A DNA stretch of 64,000 nucleotides. Origin: Bacteroidaceae bacterium. GTDB lineage: Bacteria > Bacteroidota > Bacteroidia > Bacteroidales > Bacteroidaceae. Where the stretch lies: assembly GCA_017536695.1 (NCBI GenBank), contig JAFXGX010000074.1:1-64000 (forward strand), given 5' to 3'. The notes under the pieces are model-generated. The model searched no databases. It was not told where the DNA came from and saw only the letters and a list, made by a program, of their open reading frames with translations. Numbering within the stretch: position 1 is the stretch's first letter; each line of letters begins with the position of its first letter. The translations under genes and the position numbers were made by a program. This document shows positions 44,294 to 53,875 of this stretch, piece by piece.

Positions 44294-44842
44294 CTATGCC
44301 TCCAGAATCATTTTTTCAAGTTCCCCGATACTCTCTGCCACTGCCATATATCTATCCATGTCGCCACGCACAAAGCCGCTTTCCTTCGAAGAGCGGAGCA
44401 TTGCCACAAGAGAGTCCCAGTAACCGTTCACATTATACAAAACCACCCTTTTGCCATGATAGCCGATAGTCGCAGCAGCCATCACATGGAATATCTCATC
44501 AAGAGTTCCTATTCCGCCAGGCAACGCGACAAGGATGTCACTGCGCCCGAGCATTATATCCTTACGGTCGCTCAGGTTATTGCAGTTGATTTTCTCATCG
44601 ATGAGCGAGCTTACCCTGCCACGCTCCTCAAGAATCATGGGTACGACACCCACTACATGGGCACCGGACTCTTTTGCACCCTTTGCTGTTGCCTCCATAA
44701 GGCCGAAGCGGGCACCGCCATAGACAAGTTCGGCACCTATGCGCCCCAACAGCATGCCCACCTCAACGGCGGCCTTGCTGTACAGGGGGTCAATCTCCTC
44801 AGACGCGGCACAGAACACCGCGACTCTCTTTGAAGGCATCAT
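44294..44842 (-). CDS. LOG family nucleotide phosphoribohydrolase
   Basis: 182 residues. Rossmann fold with VAVFCAASEEIDPLY, VYGGARFGLMEATAKGA, and the family signature PGGIGTLDEIFHVMA. Members cleave nucleoside 5'-monophosphates at the N-glycosidic bond (cytokinin-activating 'LONELY GUY' type or AMP nucleosidase-like). The start overlaps the ABC transporter stop (ATGATG/TGA), so translation is coupled. Cellular role in Bacteroidales unknown. Confidence 0.9.
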   Translation of the reverse strand: MMPSKRVAVFCAASEEIDPLYSKAAVEVGMLLGRIGAELVYGGARFGLMEATAKGAKESGAHVVGVVPMILEERGRVSSLIDEKINCNNLSDRKDIMLGRSDILVALPGGIGTLDEIFHVMAAATIGYHGKRVVLYNVNGYWDSLVAMLRSSKESGFVRGDMDRYMAVAESIGELEKMILEA

Positions 44843-46680
44843 AGCGACTGCATGTCATTAAGACGTTTGTACAAGCCGTTGAGCTTGAGCAACTCCTCAT
44901 GTTTGCCACGCTCCACAATCTCGCCGTCACGCAGGACGCATATCTCATCGGCATTCTTGATTGTAGACAAACGGTGTGCAATGGCAATTGTCGTTCGTGT
45001 CTTCATGAGACGCTCAAGAGCCTCCTGCACAAGGCGCTCGCTCTCGGTATCAAGAGCCGATGTCGCCTCATCAAGTATGAGTATCGGCGGGTTCTTCAGG
45101 ATTGCACGTGCTATGCTTATCCTCTGGCGCTGGCCACCCGAGAGCAGACATCCGCGGTCGCCCACATTGGTGTCGTAGCCATGCTCGGTCTCCATGATGA
45201 AGTCATGCGCATTCGCAATCTTCGCAGCCTCGATGACCTGCTCCATTGTCGCATTCTCAACACCGAACGTAATGTTGTTGTAGAAGGAATCATTGAAAAG
45301 AATCGCCTCCTGGTTCACGTTACCGATGAGCCCGCGCAAAGACTTCACTGTCATGTCCTTTACATTCACTCCGTCAATTGTAATCTCGCCCTTCTCGACA
45401 TCGTAGTAGCGGGGGATGAGGTCTACCATGGTCGACTTTCCGCTGCCAGACTGCCCCACAAGAGCCACCGTCTTACCCTTCTCTATCTTCAGGTTGATAT
45501 TCTTGAGAACCGTACGCTCTCCATCATAAGAGAAAGTAATGTTCTTGTACTCGATACCATCCTTCATGTCGGGTATCTCAATACCCTTGTCACCATCGGC
45601 GATAGGATTCTCGGCATTGAGTATCGCATCGATACGCTCCATTGACGCCAAACCGCGAGGGATATTGTACGTAGCCTTAGAGAGGTCCTTCAACGGATTT
45701 ATTATACTGTAGAGGATTGTCAGGTAGTAGATGAACGCAGCCGCCGATATCGGAGAGTTCTCGCCCAGAATCAATGTACCGCCGAACCACAGCACTATCA
45801 CTATTACACATGTACCCAGAAACTCACTCACAGGGTGTGCCAACGCCTGACGCATGGTAACCTTCATGGTTGCTGCACGAAGCTCGTTGCTGCACTTCTC
45901 GAAACGTGCCGACATCTTCTTCTCGGCAATGAAAGCCTTGATGATTCTGAGACCGCCAAGAGTCTCCTCCATCTGCGATGTCGTCTCACCCAGTTTCTGC
46001 TGCGCCACAAGCGATTTTGCCTTGAGTTTGCGGCCTATCGAGCCCATTACCCAGCCGAGCACCGGAATGACGCAAATTGTAAAGAGTGTAAGTTCCCAGC
46101 TTATGTATACCAAGGTTCCGAAGTATATCACGATGAATATCGGATTCTTGATGAGCATGTCGAGAGAGGTCACGATAGAGTTCTCGACCTCGGAGACATC
46201 GCCAGTCATACGCGCGATGATGTCGCCCTTGCGCTCTTTTGAGAAGAAACCGATAGGCAAGCTGACAACCTTGTCATATACCTTTGTACGCATATCACGC
46301 ACGATACCGGTGCGCAACGGGATGATTGCAGCCGATGAACCGAAGTAGCTCGCGGTCTTCAACAGAGTCATGAAGACAAGGAAAAGACCGAGCAGAAGCA
46401 TTACCATTGAGGCACCGTAATCGGCAGTCATCTCGTTCAGATAGAAAGTGAGGTTATCCATCATAACCTCCTTGAAATTATCCGATGTGACCTCGCTCCA
46501 TGGAGTAAAGGTCACTCCCGAAGCATCGGTTATCTTGAAAAGAACCTGCAGGATAGGTATGATGACCATGAACGAGAAGACGTTCAGTATTGCCGACAGG
46601 AAAGTAAAAAGCAACGACAAGAGAAGATACTTCTTGTAGGGTGGCACAAAACGCTTGAGAACTTTGAAAAACTCTTTCAT
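44839..46680 (-). CDS. ABC exporter, MsbA-like half transporter
   Basis: 613 residues. Six hydrophobic segments in the first ~330 residues, including a long loop (about 55-85). ATPase domain from about 365: Walker A VGQSGSGKST (about 413), signature LSGGQRQRISIARA (about 512), Walker B ILILDEATSALD, and H-loop IAIAHRLSTI. Type IV exporter architecture, so probably a homodimer flipping lipids, lipid A or peptides. Its own promoter lies at 46720-46752. First gene of the run leading to LOG, PfkB and perhaps the metal genes. Confidence 0.92.
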   Translation of the reverse strand: MKEFFKVLKRFVPPYKKYLLLSLLFTFLSAILNVFSFMVIIPILQVLFKITDASGVTFTPWSEVTSDNFKEVMMDNLTFYLNEMTADYGASMVMLLLGLFLVFMTLLKTASYFGSSAAIIPLRTGIVRDMRTKVYDKVVSLPIGFFSKERKGDIIARMTGDVSEVENSIVTSLDMLIKNPIFIVIYFGTLVYISWELTLFTICVIPVLGWVMGSIGRKLKAKSLVAQQKLGETTSQMEETLGGLRIIKAFIAEKKMSARFEKCSNELRAATMKVTMRQALAHPVSEFLGTCVIVIVLWFGGTLILGENSPISAAAFIYYLTILYSIINPLKDLSKATYNIPRGLASMERIDAILNAENPIADGDKGIEIPDMKDGIEYKNITFSYDGERTVLKNINLKIEKGKTVALVGQSGSGKSTMVDLIPRYYDVEKGEITIDGVNVKDMTVKSLRGLIGNVNQEAILFNDSFYNNITFGVENATMEQVIEAAKIANAHDFIMETEHGYDTNVGDRGCLLSGGQRQRISIARAILKNPPILILDEATSALDTESERLVQEALERLMKTRTTIAIAHRLSTIKNADEICVLRDGEIVERGKHEELLKLNGLYKRLNDMQSL

Positions 46681-46719
46681 AAGTTATAGACGGATTTAAT
46701 ATTTATATTAAATATTCTG

Positions 46720-46752
46720 CAAAGGTACTTATTTTTTATCATATACCCGCAA
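46720..46752 (-). promoter_or_regulatory. promoter for the ABC exporter gene
   Basis: Minus strand TACCTTTG (46727-46720), with TTG at 46752-46750 after 22 nt. Between it and the start lies an A/T inverted repeat (TTTAATATT/AATATTAAA-like, about 46694-46714). Confidence 0.55.
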
Positions 46753-46782
46753 TTGTTATCATTTTTTGAAGCCCAATACAAT

Positions 46783-46813
46783 GACAGGAGAGCACGCCAT
46801 ATGCTCTCCTGTC
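46783..46813 (-). terminator. hairpin terminator after the 124-residue gene
   Basis: 12-bp perfect stem GACAGGAGAGCA/TGCTCTCCTGTC with a 7-nt loop, 13 nt past the stop. The T-run on the minus strand is weak. Confidence 0.65.
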
Positions 46814-46825
46814 GTTATTATGAGA

Positions 46826-47200
46826 CTATCCCTCCGGGTTGTTCCCGTAATACTCGTTCCACTCCTCAAGCACTTTCTGCCAGTCAACGGCCTCGCCGTC
46901 GGCTATCGCCTCGGCCTGAACAAGAGACTCATCGTGCTTACGTTTCTCGGCATGACGCAGTTTCATTGCCTCGATTGTAGCCTCATCAAGAACCTGTATC
47001 CTTCCCTTGCGCACGCACTCGTCAAGGTCGAGAGGCCCGAAAGCCTTTCCCTGCACATTGAAGTCGGAGATATTGAACTCGAACACCGTGCGCAACGTGT
47101 GGCGCACCATCTTCTGGGCCGCGCGGTTGCCCGACATCTTCCGTCCCAACAGTTTGCGTATGATATCTATCTCACGCTGCGAAAACTTTTTCCTTCCCAT
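46826..47200 (-). CDS. conserved small protein, unknown function
   Basis: 124 residues from ATG 47200 (MGRKKFSQREIDIIRKLLGR). The N-terminal half is basic and helical (KKFSQREIDIIRKLLGRKMS, then GNRAAQKMVRHTLR), possibly nucleic-acid-binding. The C-terminal half is acidic with LDECVRKGRIQVLDE and EEWNEYYGNNPEG. I recognise no family. It lies 21 nt after the trmH-like gene and is followed by a hairpin, so it ends that operon. The pairing with an RNA methyltransferase hints at an RNA-related role. Confidence 0.65.
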   Translation of the reverse strand: MGRKKFSQREIDIIRKLLGRKMSGNRAAQKMVRHTLRTVFEFNISDFNVQGKAFGPLDLDECVRKGRIQVLDEATIEAMKLRHAEKRKHDESLVQAEAIADGEAVDWQKVLEEWNEYYGNNPEG

Positions 47201-47221
47201 TATACCAACATGAATCAAGCG

Positions 47222-47764
47222 TTACTGCACAAGACCTAACTTCTTCGCGAACTCCCATATTACCATCCCTGCCGTCACCGAGACATTCAGCGAGTGCTTA
47301 GTGCCGAACTGGGGTATCTCTATGGCACCGTCCGAAGCATCGACAACCTCCTGCTGAACTCCCTTGACCTCATTACCGAGCACAACGGCATAACGGATGC
47401 CCGGCTCAGCCACGAAATCCTGCAACGCCACACTCCCCTCGCACTGCTCTATCGCAAACACCTTGAAGCCTTCGCTACGCAATGCCGCCACAGCATCCAT
47501 GGTGGAGGCGAAGTATTGCCACTCCACCACATCCTCGGCACCGAGCGCTGTCTTGTGTATCTCGGCACTGGGAGGTGTTGCGGTTATTCCGCAAAGCATT
47601 ATACGCTCCACACGGAAAGCATCGCCGGTACGGAATACCGAACCAACGTTATGCAGGCTGCGCACATTGTCGAGCACGACCACCAGACGGAGTTTGTCGG
47701 CCTTGGAGAAAGCATCGCGGTCGATGCGTCCCATTTCGGTAACCAGTTTCTTCCTGTTTGTCAT
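47222..47764 (-). CDS. TrmH/SpoU-family RNA 2'-O-methyltransferase
   Basis: 180 residues. SPOUT knot motifs: motif 1 VVLDNVRSLHNVGSVFRTGD, motif 2 YAVVLGNEVKGVQQEVVDA, motif 3 IPQFGTKHSLNVSVTAGMVI. It uses S-adenosylmethionine to methylate a tRNA or rRNA ribose. Which RNA cannot be read. There is no N-terminal substrate-binding domain, so this is a short form. The start overlaps the CoA-transferase stop by 4 nt (ATGA). Confidence 0.92.
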   Translation of the reverse strand: MTNRKKLVTEMGRIDRDAFSKADKLRLVVVLDNVRSLHNVGSVFRTGDAFRVERIMLCGITATPPSAEIHKTALGAEDVVEWQYFASTMDAVAALRSEGFKVFAIEQCEGSVALQDFVAEPGIRYAVVLGNEVKGVQQEVVDASDGAIEIPQFGTKHSLNVSVTAGMVIWEFAKKLGLVQ

Positions 47765-49248
47765 GAGAAAGTGCTCCAGTCAGTTTTTCTCATGTCACCC
47801 TCGCGCTCGAACGTAGCATGCATACCCAATGCAGCCGCCACATTATGCGACACATGACCGCTCTTCGCAATCTTCAGATAATCCCAGAGCAGATTTCTAT
47901 AGTCGGGATGCGCACAGTTCTCGATGATTGTCTTGGCGCGCTCATCGGGGTTCTTGCCTCGCAAGTCGGCCACGCCCCATTCGGTAACGACCACGCGGAC
48001 ATCATGCTCGGTGTGGTCGGCATGCGTAACCATAGGAACAATAGAACTTATCATGCCACCCTTCTGTGTCGAAGGACAGGTAAATATCGAAACGTATGCA
48101 TTGCGGGCGAAGTCGCCTGAACCGCCGATACCGTTCATCAGGCGTGTACCGCAGATGTGCGATGAGTTCACGCAACCGTAAAGGTCGACCTCAATGGCTG
48201 TATTCATCGCTATTATACCCAATCGGCGGATAATCTCGGGATGGTTCGAAATCTCAGACGGACGCAGGATAAGCCTGTCTCGGAAGAAGTCAAGATTGTC
48301 ATACACATGTTGCAGACACTCCTGGCTGAGCGAGAGAGAACATGTGCTTCCTGCCTTCACACGGCCAAGTTCCATGAGTTTGATGACCGAATCCTGGAGA
48401 ACCTCGGAGTAGAGGTCAAGCGGAGGTATCTCGTTGCAATCCTCAAGACCCTTCAACACAGCATTGGCAACATTGCCGATACCGCTCTGGATGGGAAGAC
48501 CCGTTGCAGGGATTATACCCCGTTTGATATCGCGTGTGATGAAACCCACCACATTCTCGCCAATCTTGCGTGTGACAGGGTCAAGTTCCTTGAACACTAC
48601 CTGCTCATTCGGCAAATGCACCTCGACAATGCCGATTACCTTTTTCGGGTCGACCTGAACATACGGCTTACCGATCCTGTCGGCAGCATTGAAGATAGGT
48701 ATCTCCCTGCGGCATGGCGGGTCAAGAGGCTCATACACATCATGCAGACCCATTGTGTGATGATAGGTATTGCGTTCAATGATAATCTTGTCGGCAAGAT
48801 TGGCTACTGTCTGTCCTATTCCACCGGCGGTTGTCAGATAGACCTTGCCGTCAGGGGTGATGTCTATCGCCTCAAGAATGGCAACATTCACCTTGCCCAT
48901 GTAGCCGTAGCGCAAATCCTGTGCCATGAGCGAAAGATGCAGGTCGCAATATTGTATCTCCTTGGCATTTATAGAACTACGCACCGTAGGGTTAGAAATG
49001 AACGGGGCACGGAAACGGATGGCATTGGCACGTGTAAGCACGCCGTCTATGGAGTCGCCCGTCGAGGCTCCCGAATAGAGGTCAATCTTGAAAGGCTTGC
49101 CAGCGGCGTGCGCCTCTTCGGCACGCTTGGCAACCTCGGGCAGAACAGTCTTCGGTGTTCCGGAAAGTGTAAAACCACTTATTCCTACTCCATCGCCATT
49201 GTTAATGTACATTGCAGCCTCCTGGGCAGTGATAATAGGGTAGCTCAT
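47761..49248 (-). CDS. acetyl-CoA hydrolase/CoA-transferase (Cat1/AarC-like)
   Basis: 495 residues. Family motifs: ADGVGISGFTLSGTPKTVLP-like NNGDGVGISGFTLSGTPKTV, LDVYEPLDPPCRREIP-like region, QSGIGNVANAVLKGLED, GIGGSGDFARNAYVSIF, and VTEWGVADLRGKNPDERAK near the C-terminus. The class transfers CoA between acetate and succinate or propionate, a key fermentation step in Bacteroidales. The catalytic Glu probably lies in the conserved FKELDPVTRKIGENVVG to SGIGN region, but I cannot pin it. Overlaps the trmH-like gene by 4 nt. Confidence 0.92.
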   Translation of the reverse strand: MSYPIITAQEAAMYINNGDGVGISGFTLSGTPKTVLPEVAKRAEEAHAAGKPFKIDLYSGASTGDSIDGVLTRANAIRFRAPFISNPTVRSSINAKEIQYCDLHLSLMAQDLRYGYMGKVNVAILEAIDITPDGKVYLTTAGGIGQTVANLADKIIIERNTYHHTMGLHDVYEPLDPPCRREIPIFNAADRIGKPYVQVDPKKVIGIVEVHLPNEQVVFKELDPVTRKIGENVVGFITRDIKRGIIPATGLPIQSGIGNVANAVLKGLEDCNEIPPLDLYSEVLQDSVIKLMELGRVKAGSTCSLSLSQECLQHVYDNLDFFRDRLILRPSEISNHPEIIRRLGIIAMNTAIEVDLYGCVNSSHICGTRLMNGIGGSGDFARNAYVSIFTCPSTQKGGMISSIVPMVTHADHTEHDVRVVVTEWGVADLRGKNPDERAKTIIENCAHPDYRNLLWDYLKIAKSGHVSHNVAAALGMHATFEREGDMRKTDWSTFS

Positions 49249-49296
49249 GTCATTTTTCTTTTATGCTTGTTAAATATTTGATTCCTTCGAAGAGTT

Positions 49297-49701
49297 TCAT
49301 TGGTACTTGCGGCCGAAAATCTCGGAATATATGAAGGCGCGCTTGGCCTCGGACTTTCCTTTGATAGAGAACCGCTTCTCGCTATTCTCGGCATGGGCAG
49401 CATGTACGGCGTGCGCAACATTGTCCGCATCTTCAGTTACGCGGCGTCCTTCATCCGTTCTACGCGTTTCCCTGTCAGGGGCTGTACTGCGCTGATGCGA
49501 AGAGGTTGGCGCACGGCCTGTATCCGACGGCACGGCAGTATCGCCGGCATCCGGAACATCGGTCTCCTCCCCACTCCCGAATACCTCGATTGGAGGGAAC
49601 GCCTCCCCGAGTTCCTGGTCACCATTGGAGAAAGACTTTTTAAAAACATACGTGACCGCATAAATAATAGCAACGGCCAACAATGGGAATATATCTTCCA
49701 T
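49297..49701 (-). CDS. small membrane-anchored protein, unknown
   Basis: 134 residues. One N-terminal hydrophobic helix (MEDIFPLLAVAIIYAVTYVF) followed by KKSFSNGDQELGEAFPPIEV. A long disordered, charged Thr/Asp/Arg-rich stretch comes next (about 45-95), then a basic C-terminal IKGKSEAKRAFIYSEIFGRK. Bacteroidales genomes carry similar single-helix proteins of unknown function. 4 nt after the thioesterase stop, so co-transcribed. Confidence 0.6.
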   Translation of the reverse strand: MEDIFPLLAVAIIYAVTYVFKKSFSNGDQELGEAFPPIEVFGSGEETDVPDAGDTAVPSDTGRAPTSSHQRSTAPDRETRRTDEGRRVTEDADNVAHAVHAAHAENSEKRFSIKGKSEAKRAFIYSEIFGRKYQ

Positions 49702-49705
49702 ACTT

Positions 49706-50107
49706 CTAATTTAAATCCTTGAATATCTCATCAAAAATCTCGCCACGTGTAAGACGTCCGTTCTTGAGGCACACGACCTCGACCTCGCCCTTGACAGAAA
49801 GTGTCTCATCGGCAAGATTATATATATCCTGCAATATTATCAGCTTGGCACCTTTACGCACAGTGTTTATGCGCACCGCGAACCTGTCACTGCCACGCAA
49901 TGGACGCTTATACTCAATGGTTATCTTGGAGACCATGAGGTCAATGCCCTCATCGTGCAGCTCGCTGAAACTGACACCCACCGACTCAAGGAACTCATGA
50001 CGGGCATGTTCCATATAATGCTGGTAGTTGGCATTGTTGACCACACCCTGAATGTCGCACTCATAGTCGCGCACCTTCATCTCATACTCAAAAGCATACT
50101 TATCCAT
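49706..50107 (-). CDS. acyl-CoA thioesterase, hot-dog fold (4HBT/YbgC-like)
   Basis: 133 residues from ATG 50107 (MDKYAFEYEMKVRDYECDIQ). Signature VRDYECDIQGVVNNANYQHY and MEHARHEFLE place it in the 4-hydroxybenzoyl-CoA thioesterase group. The usual catalytic Asp in 'YDxDxxGxVxxxxY' is represented by YECDIQGVVN. Hydrolyses short or medium acyl-CoA. Heads the operon that includes the CoA-transferase. Confidence 0.88.
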   Translation of the reverse strand: MDKYAFEYEMKVRDYECDIQGVVNNANYQHYMEHARHEFLESVGVSFSELHDEGIDLMVSKITIEYKRPLRGSDRFAVRINTVRKGAKLIILQDIYNLADETLSVKGEVEVVCLKNGRLTRGEIFDEIFKDLN

Positions 50108-50143
50108 AATACGTTGTCTGCAAAAAATCTTCGCTACATGTAG

Positions 50144-50175
50144 CAAATATACAACAAACGAGCGACAATAATCAA
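50144..50175 (-). promoter_or_regulatory. promoter for the thioesterase operon
   Basis: Minus strand TATATTTG (50151-50144), with TTG at 50175-50173 after 21 nt. 36 nt before the thioesterase ATG. Confidence 0.55.
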
Positions 50176-50338
50176 GCTTGCTTGAATATTTTCACAGCGA
50201 GTGCAGTATATATTCGCTATTACAGCAAATATACAACAATAAATTCATAAACACCGTTTTTAAGGAAAATTATACATCCGATTAAACTCTCTGTTTTCTT
50301 TTTGCAATAAAATTCATAACTTCGCGGGGAAGTTGACA

Positions 50339-53300
50339 ATGGAGCCCAAAGAGATACAGCACATATATGCAGAGCACCCGGGTGTTGACGCCCTGATGCA
50401 GCTGCGTGAAGAGGGAGGCAAAAAACAGGCCTTTCTCGAGGGACTGTTTGGCAGTAGCGCGGCAATGGTGCTTTGCGGCCTCAAGCAGAGAGCCCCCGAG
50501 CAGACAATGTTGATTGTGATGAATGATGCCGAAGAGGCCGGATATTTCTACCACGACATGATGCAGATAACGGGCAACAGCAACATACTATTCTTCCCCT
50601 CATCGTTCCGTCGTGCCATGAAGTACGGTCAGGAAGATGATGCGAACCGAATACTGCGCACCGAGGTCATGAGCCGTCTCATCAACCGCCGGCGCAAGGA
50701 AGGGTTGCTGATTGTCACACACCCCGACGCCCTGGCCGAGAAAGTAGCGTCGCAGAGTGACCTTGAAGAGAAAAGCCTCTCAATAGCCGTGGGCGACCAC
50801 ATCAGCCGTGAAGAAATTGAGAAAAGATTGACCTCCTTGAAGTTCAAGGAGGTAACATACGTTTACGAACCCGGAGAGTTTGCCACACGAGGCAGTCTTA
50901 TTGATATTTTCTCCTTTTCATCGGAATTTCCTTACCGTATCGACTTCTTCGGAGATGAGGTCGACAGCATAAGGACATTCGAAGTTGAAAGCCAGTTGTC
51001 GAGGGAGCGTGTCGAAGAGGCCGGCATTGTCCCCAAGGTTACAGGAAAGGAGTCCGTTTCCATAACGTCGTTCCTGCCCAAGAACTGCATTCTCATAACA
51101 AAAGACATCGACTTTGTCAAAGGGAGCATAGAGAAACTGCGTAATGAAGGATTCACATTGCAGGCAAAACTGTCGGATAACCAGCTTCCGGAGATGCCTG
51201 AACTGATGTCGGCCGTAGAGGTTGAGAACTTTGCCAGGAGCGTCAGGCATTGGCAGCTGCGCAGCTCGGTTACAGCCGGGACCAAGATAAAGTTCGACAC
51301 ATCACTACAACCGCTCTTCCATAAGGATTTCGACCTTGTCAGCCTGAATTTCAAAGGATACATCGATAAAGGATACAAACTGTTCCTGCTTACCGATGAC
51401 CTGCATCAGGCAGAGCGTCTGAAGGCGATATTCGAGGAACGCGGCGATGATATCCCGTTCACGCCTATCGGGCACACAATCCACGAGGGTTTCTGTGACA
51501 ACACGCTGAAGAGAGCCTTCTTTACCGACCACCAGCTTTTCGGGCGTTTCCACAACTTCCGTCTGCGCAGCGACCGCGCACGCAACGGCAAGGTCGCACT
51601 TACCATTAAGGAGCTGAAAGAATTCGGTATCGGCGACTATATTGTACACATAGACCATGGTGTGGGCAAGTTCGGCGGCCTTGTGCGCATACCCAACGGG
51701 AATTCCACACAAGAGGCCATCAAGCTGGTATACAAGAACGATGACGTTGTGTTTGTCTCCATACACAACCTGCACAAGATATCAAAGTACAGGGGCAAGG
51801 AGGGCGAGCCGCCTTCGGTGAACAAACTGGGCACCGGAGCGTGGGAGCGCATGAAGGAGCGCACTAAGAAAAAAATCAAGGATATCGCACGCGACCTCAT
51901 AAAGCTATACTCACAGCGCAACAGGGAAGAGGGGTTCGCATTTTCTCCCGACAGCTACCTGCAGACGGAACTTGAGGCAAGTTTCATCTATGAGGACACG
52001 CCCGACCAGCTGAAGGCCACCACTGACGTCAAGCGCGACATGGAGCGCAGGCGTCCTATGGACCGCCTCATATGCGGAGATGTCGGATTCGGCAAGACCG
52101 AGGTTGCGATACGCGCGGCCTTCAAGGCAGCCACTGACGGCAAGCAGGTTGCGGTACTTGTACCCACAACGGTACTCGCCTACCAGCATTACCTCACATT
52201 CAGGGAGCGCCTGAAAGAGTTCCCATGCACCGTTGAGTACCTGAGCCGCGCACGCAGCACAGCGGCTACCAAGAAGATTCTCGAGGAGATAAAAGAGGGC
52301 AAGATAGATATCATCATCGGCACCCATAAACTCACGAGCAAGGAGGTCAAGTTCAAGGACCTGGGCCTGCTCATCATCGATGAAGAGCAGAAGTTCGGTG
52401 TTGCAGTAAAGGAGAAACTGCGTCAGTTCAAAGTAAATGTCGACACGCTGACCATGACGGCGACCCCAATCCCGCGTACGCTGCAGTTCTCCATTATGGG
52501 TGCACGAGACCTCTCCATGATACAGACCCCGCCGCCCAACCGCTACCCCATACACACCGAGATACACAATTTCGACGCCGAAGTAATCAAGGAAGCCATA
52601 AACTTTGAGTTGAGCCGCAACGGACAGGTATTCTTCATTACCAACCGCATATCGGGCATGGATGAGCTTGCAAGGCTAATCGAACGTCATGTGCCCGATG
52701 CAAGAGTGTGTACAGGACACGGCCAGATGGAGCCCGCAGTGCTCGAAAAGAGACTCTACGAATTCATCAACCACGACTACGATGTGCTCATAGCCACATC
52801 AATAGTTGAGAACGGCATTGACATCCCCAATGTCAACACCATAATCATAAACCAGGCACAGAATTTCGGACTCAGCGACCTGCACCAGATGCGCGGACGC
52901 GTGGGACGCGGCAAGCGCAAAGCATTCTGCTACATGCTGACACCGCCAAGGGAGATGCTGCCTACAGATGCCCGCCGTCGTCTCGAGGCAATAGAGAGCT
53001 TCAGCGAGCTTGGCAGCGGCATGCACATAGCCATGCAGGACCTTGACATACGCGGCGCCGGCAACCTGCTTGGTGCCGAACAGAGCGGCTTCATAGCAGA
53101 CCTGGGCTACGAGACCTACCAGAAGATTCTTGCCGAAGCAGTGCGCGAGCTAAAGGATGAAGAGTTCAGCGACATCCTTACCGAAGAAGAGGAGAGCCGC
53201 AACGAGACGGAACGTTATGTCAAGGAGTGCTTTGTCGAGAGTGACCTTGAGCTGCTTTTTCCCGCGCTGTATGTCCCCGACAGCAATGAACGCATCCTGC

Positions 53301-53683
53301 TGTACCGCGAGCTCGACTCGCTTACCGAACAACGCGACATAGATGCCTTCAAAGCAAGAATGAACGACCGCTTCGGCAAGATGCCACGTGAAGGCGAAGA
53401 GCTTATACGCATGGTGACCCTGCGATGCAAGGCGCAAAGCCTGGGCGTGGAGAAAATATATCTCAAGGGTGGCAAGATGAAACTGTTCCTTGTCGATACC
53501 CGCAACGAACGCTACTACACCAGCGAGACATTTGGCACCATAATGAGCTACATCCCCAATAGCCCGTTCGACTGCAAGGTCAGCGAGGGCGACGGACGCT
53601 GTATAATCACCGTTGAAAACGTGAAAAATGTAGAGACAGCGCTCCTTTTCATCGAAGAGATAAAGGCGGCACATGACAGATAA
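50339..53683 (+). CDS. mfd: transcription-repair coupling factor Mfd
   Basis: 1114 residues from ATG 50339 (a TTG two codons earlier is in frame). UvrB-like N-terminal part (FPSSFRRAMKYGQEDDANRI, YVYEPGEFATRGSLIDIFS), RNA-polymerase-interacting region near 430-500 (GDYIVHIDHGVGKFGGLVRI), then an SF2 translocase core: Walker A GDVGFGKTE near 580, DEEQKFGV near 680, MTATPIPRTLQFSIMGARDL, and VENGIDIPNVNTIIINQAQN. C-terminal TRCF domain. It releases stalled RNA polymerase and recruits UvrA. The core is related to RecG, also present in this window. Confidence 0.96.
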   Translation: MEPKEIQHIYAEHPGVDALMQLREEGGKKQAFLEGLFGSSAAMVLCGLKQRAPEQTMLIVMNDAEEAGYFYHDMMQITGNSNILFFPSSFRRAMKYGQEDDANRILRTEVMSRLINRRRKEGLLIVTHPDALAEKVASQSDLEEKSLSIAVGDHISREEIEKRLTSLKFKEVTYVYEPGEFATRGSLIDIFSFSSEFPYRIDFFGDEVDSIRTFEVESQLSRERVEEAGIVPKVTGKESVSITSFLPKNCILITKDIDFVKGSIEKLRNEGFTLQAKLSDNQLPEMPELMSAVEVENFARSVRHWQLRSSVTAGTKIKFDTSLQPLFHKDFDLVSLNFKGYIDKGYKLFLLTDDLHQAERLKAIFEERGDDIPFTPIGHTIHEGFCDNTLKRAFFTDHQLFGRFHNFRLRSDRARNGKVALTIKELKEFGIGDYIVHIDHGVGKFGGLVRIPNGNSTQEAIKLVYKNDDVVFVSIHNLHKISKYRGKEGEPPSVNKLGTGAWERMKERTKKKIKDIARDLIKLYSQRNREEGFAFSPDSYLQTELEASFIYEDTPDQLKATTDVKRDMERRRPMDRLICGDVGFGKTEVAIRAAFKAATDGKQVAVLVPTTVLAYQHYLTFRERLKEFPCTVEYLSRARSTAATKKILEEIKEGKIDIIIGTHKLTSKEVKFKDLGLLIIDEEQKFGVAVKEKLRQFKVNVDTLTMTATPIPRTLQFSIMGARDLSMIQTPPPNRYPIHTEIHNFDAEVIKEAINFELSRNGQVFFITNRISGMDELARLIERHVPDARVCTGHGQMEPAVLEKRLYEFINHDYDVLIATSIVENGIDIPNVNTIIINQAQNFGLSDLHQMRGRVGRGKRKAFCYMLTPPREMLPTDARRRLEAIESFSELGSGMHIAMQDLDIRGAGNLLGAEQSGFIADLGYETYQKILAEAVRELKDEEFSDILTEEEESRNETERYVKECFVESDLELLFPALYVPDSNERILLYRELDSLTEQRDIDAFKARMNDRFGKMPREGEELIRMVTLRCKAQSLGVEKIYLKGGKMKLFLVDTRNERYYTSETFGTIMSYIPNSPFDCKVSEGDGRCIITVENVKNVETALLFIEEIKAAHDR

Positions 53684-53798
53684 GGAGTGATTGGTGCGGC
53701 TCCCTGAAGAGCGCTGTTTTTCTGTTGCAAAAGTTCTTTAGGCTGCAAATTCGAGGCTTTGCCACACATCATTATAAGATGTATACACACCACATACA

Positions 53799-53806
53799 TA
53801 TATTTG
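53799..53806 (+). promoter_or_regulatory. candidate -7 element (TATATTTG)
   Basis: Exact match, 70 nt before the ATG at 53876. No clear -33 element. Confidence 0.4.
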
Positions 53807-53875
53807 CAACGATGGAAGGCCTAAGATGCCCGTCAAACGGAAATGCAAATATATAACTTTAAAAAAACCATAATC

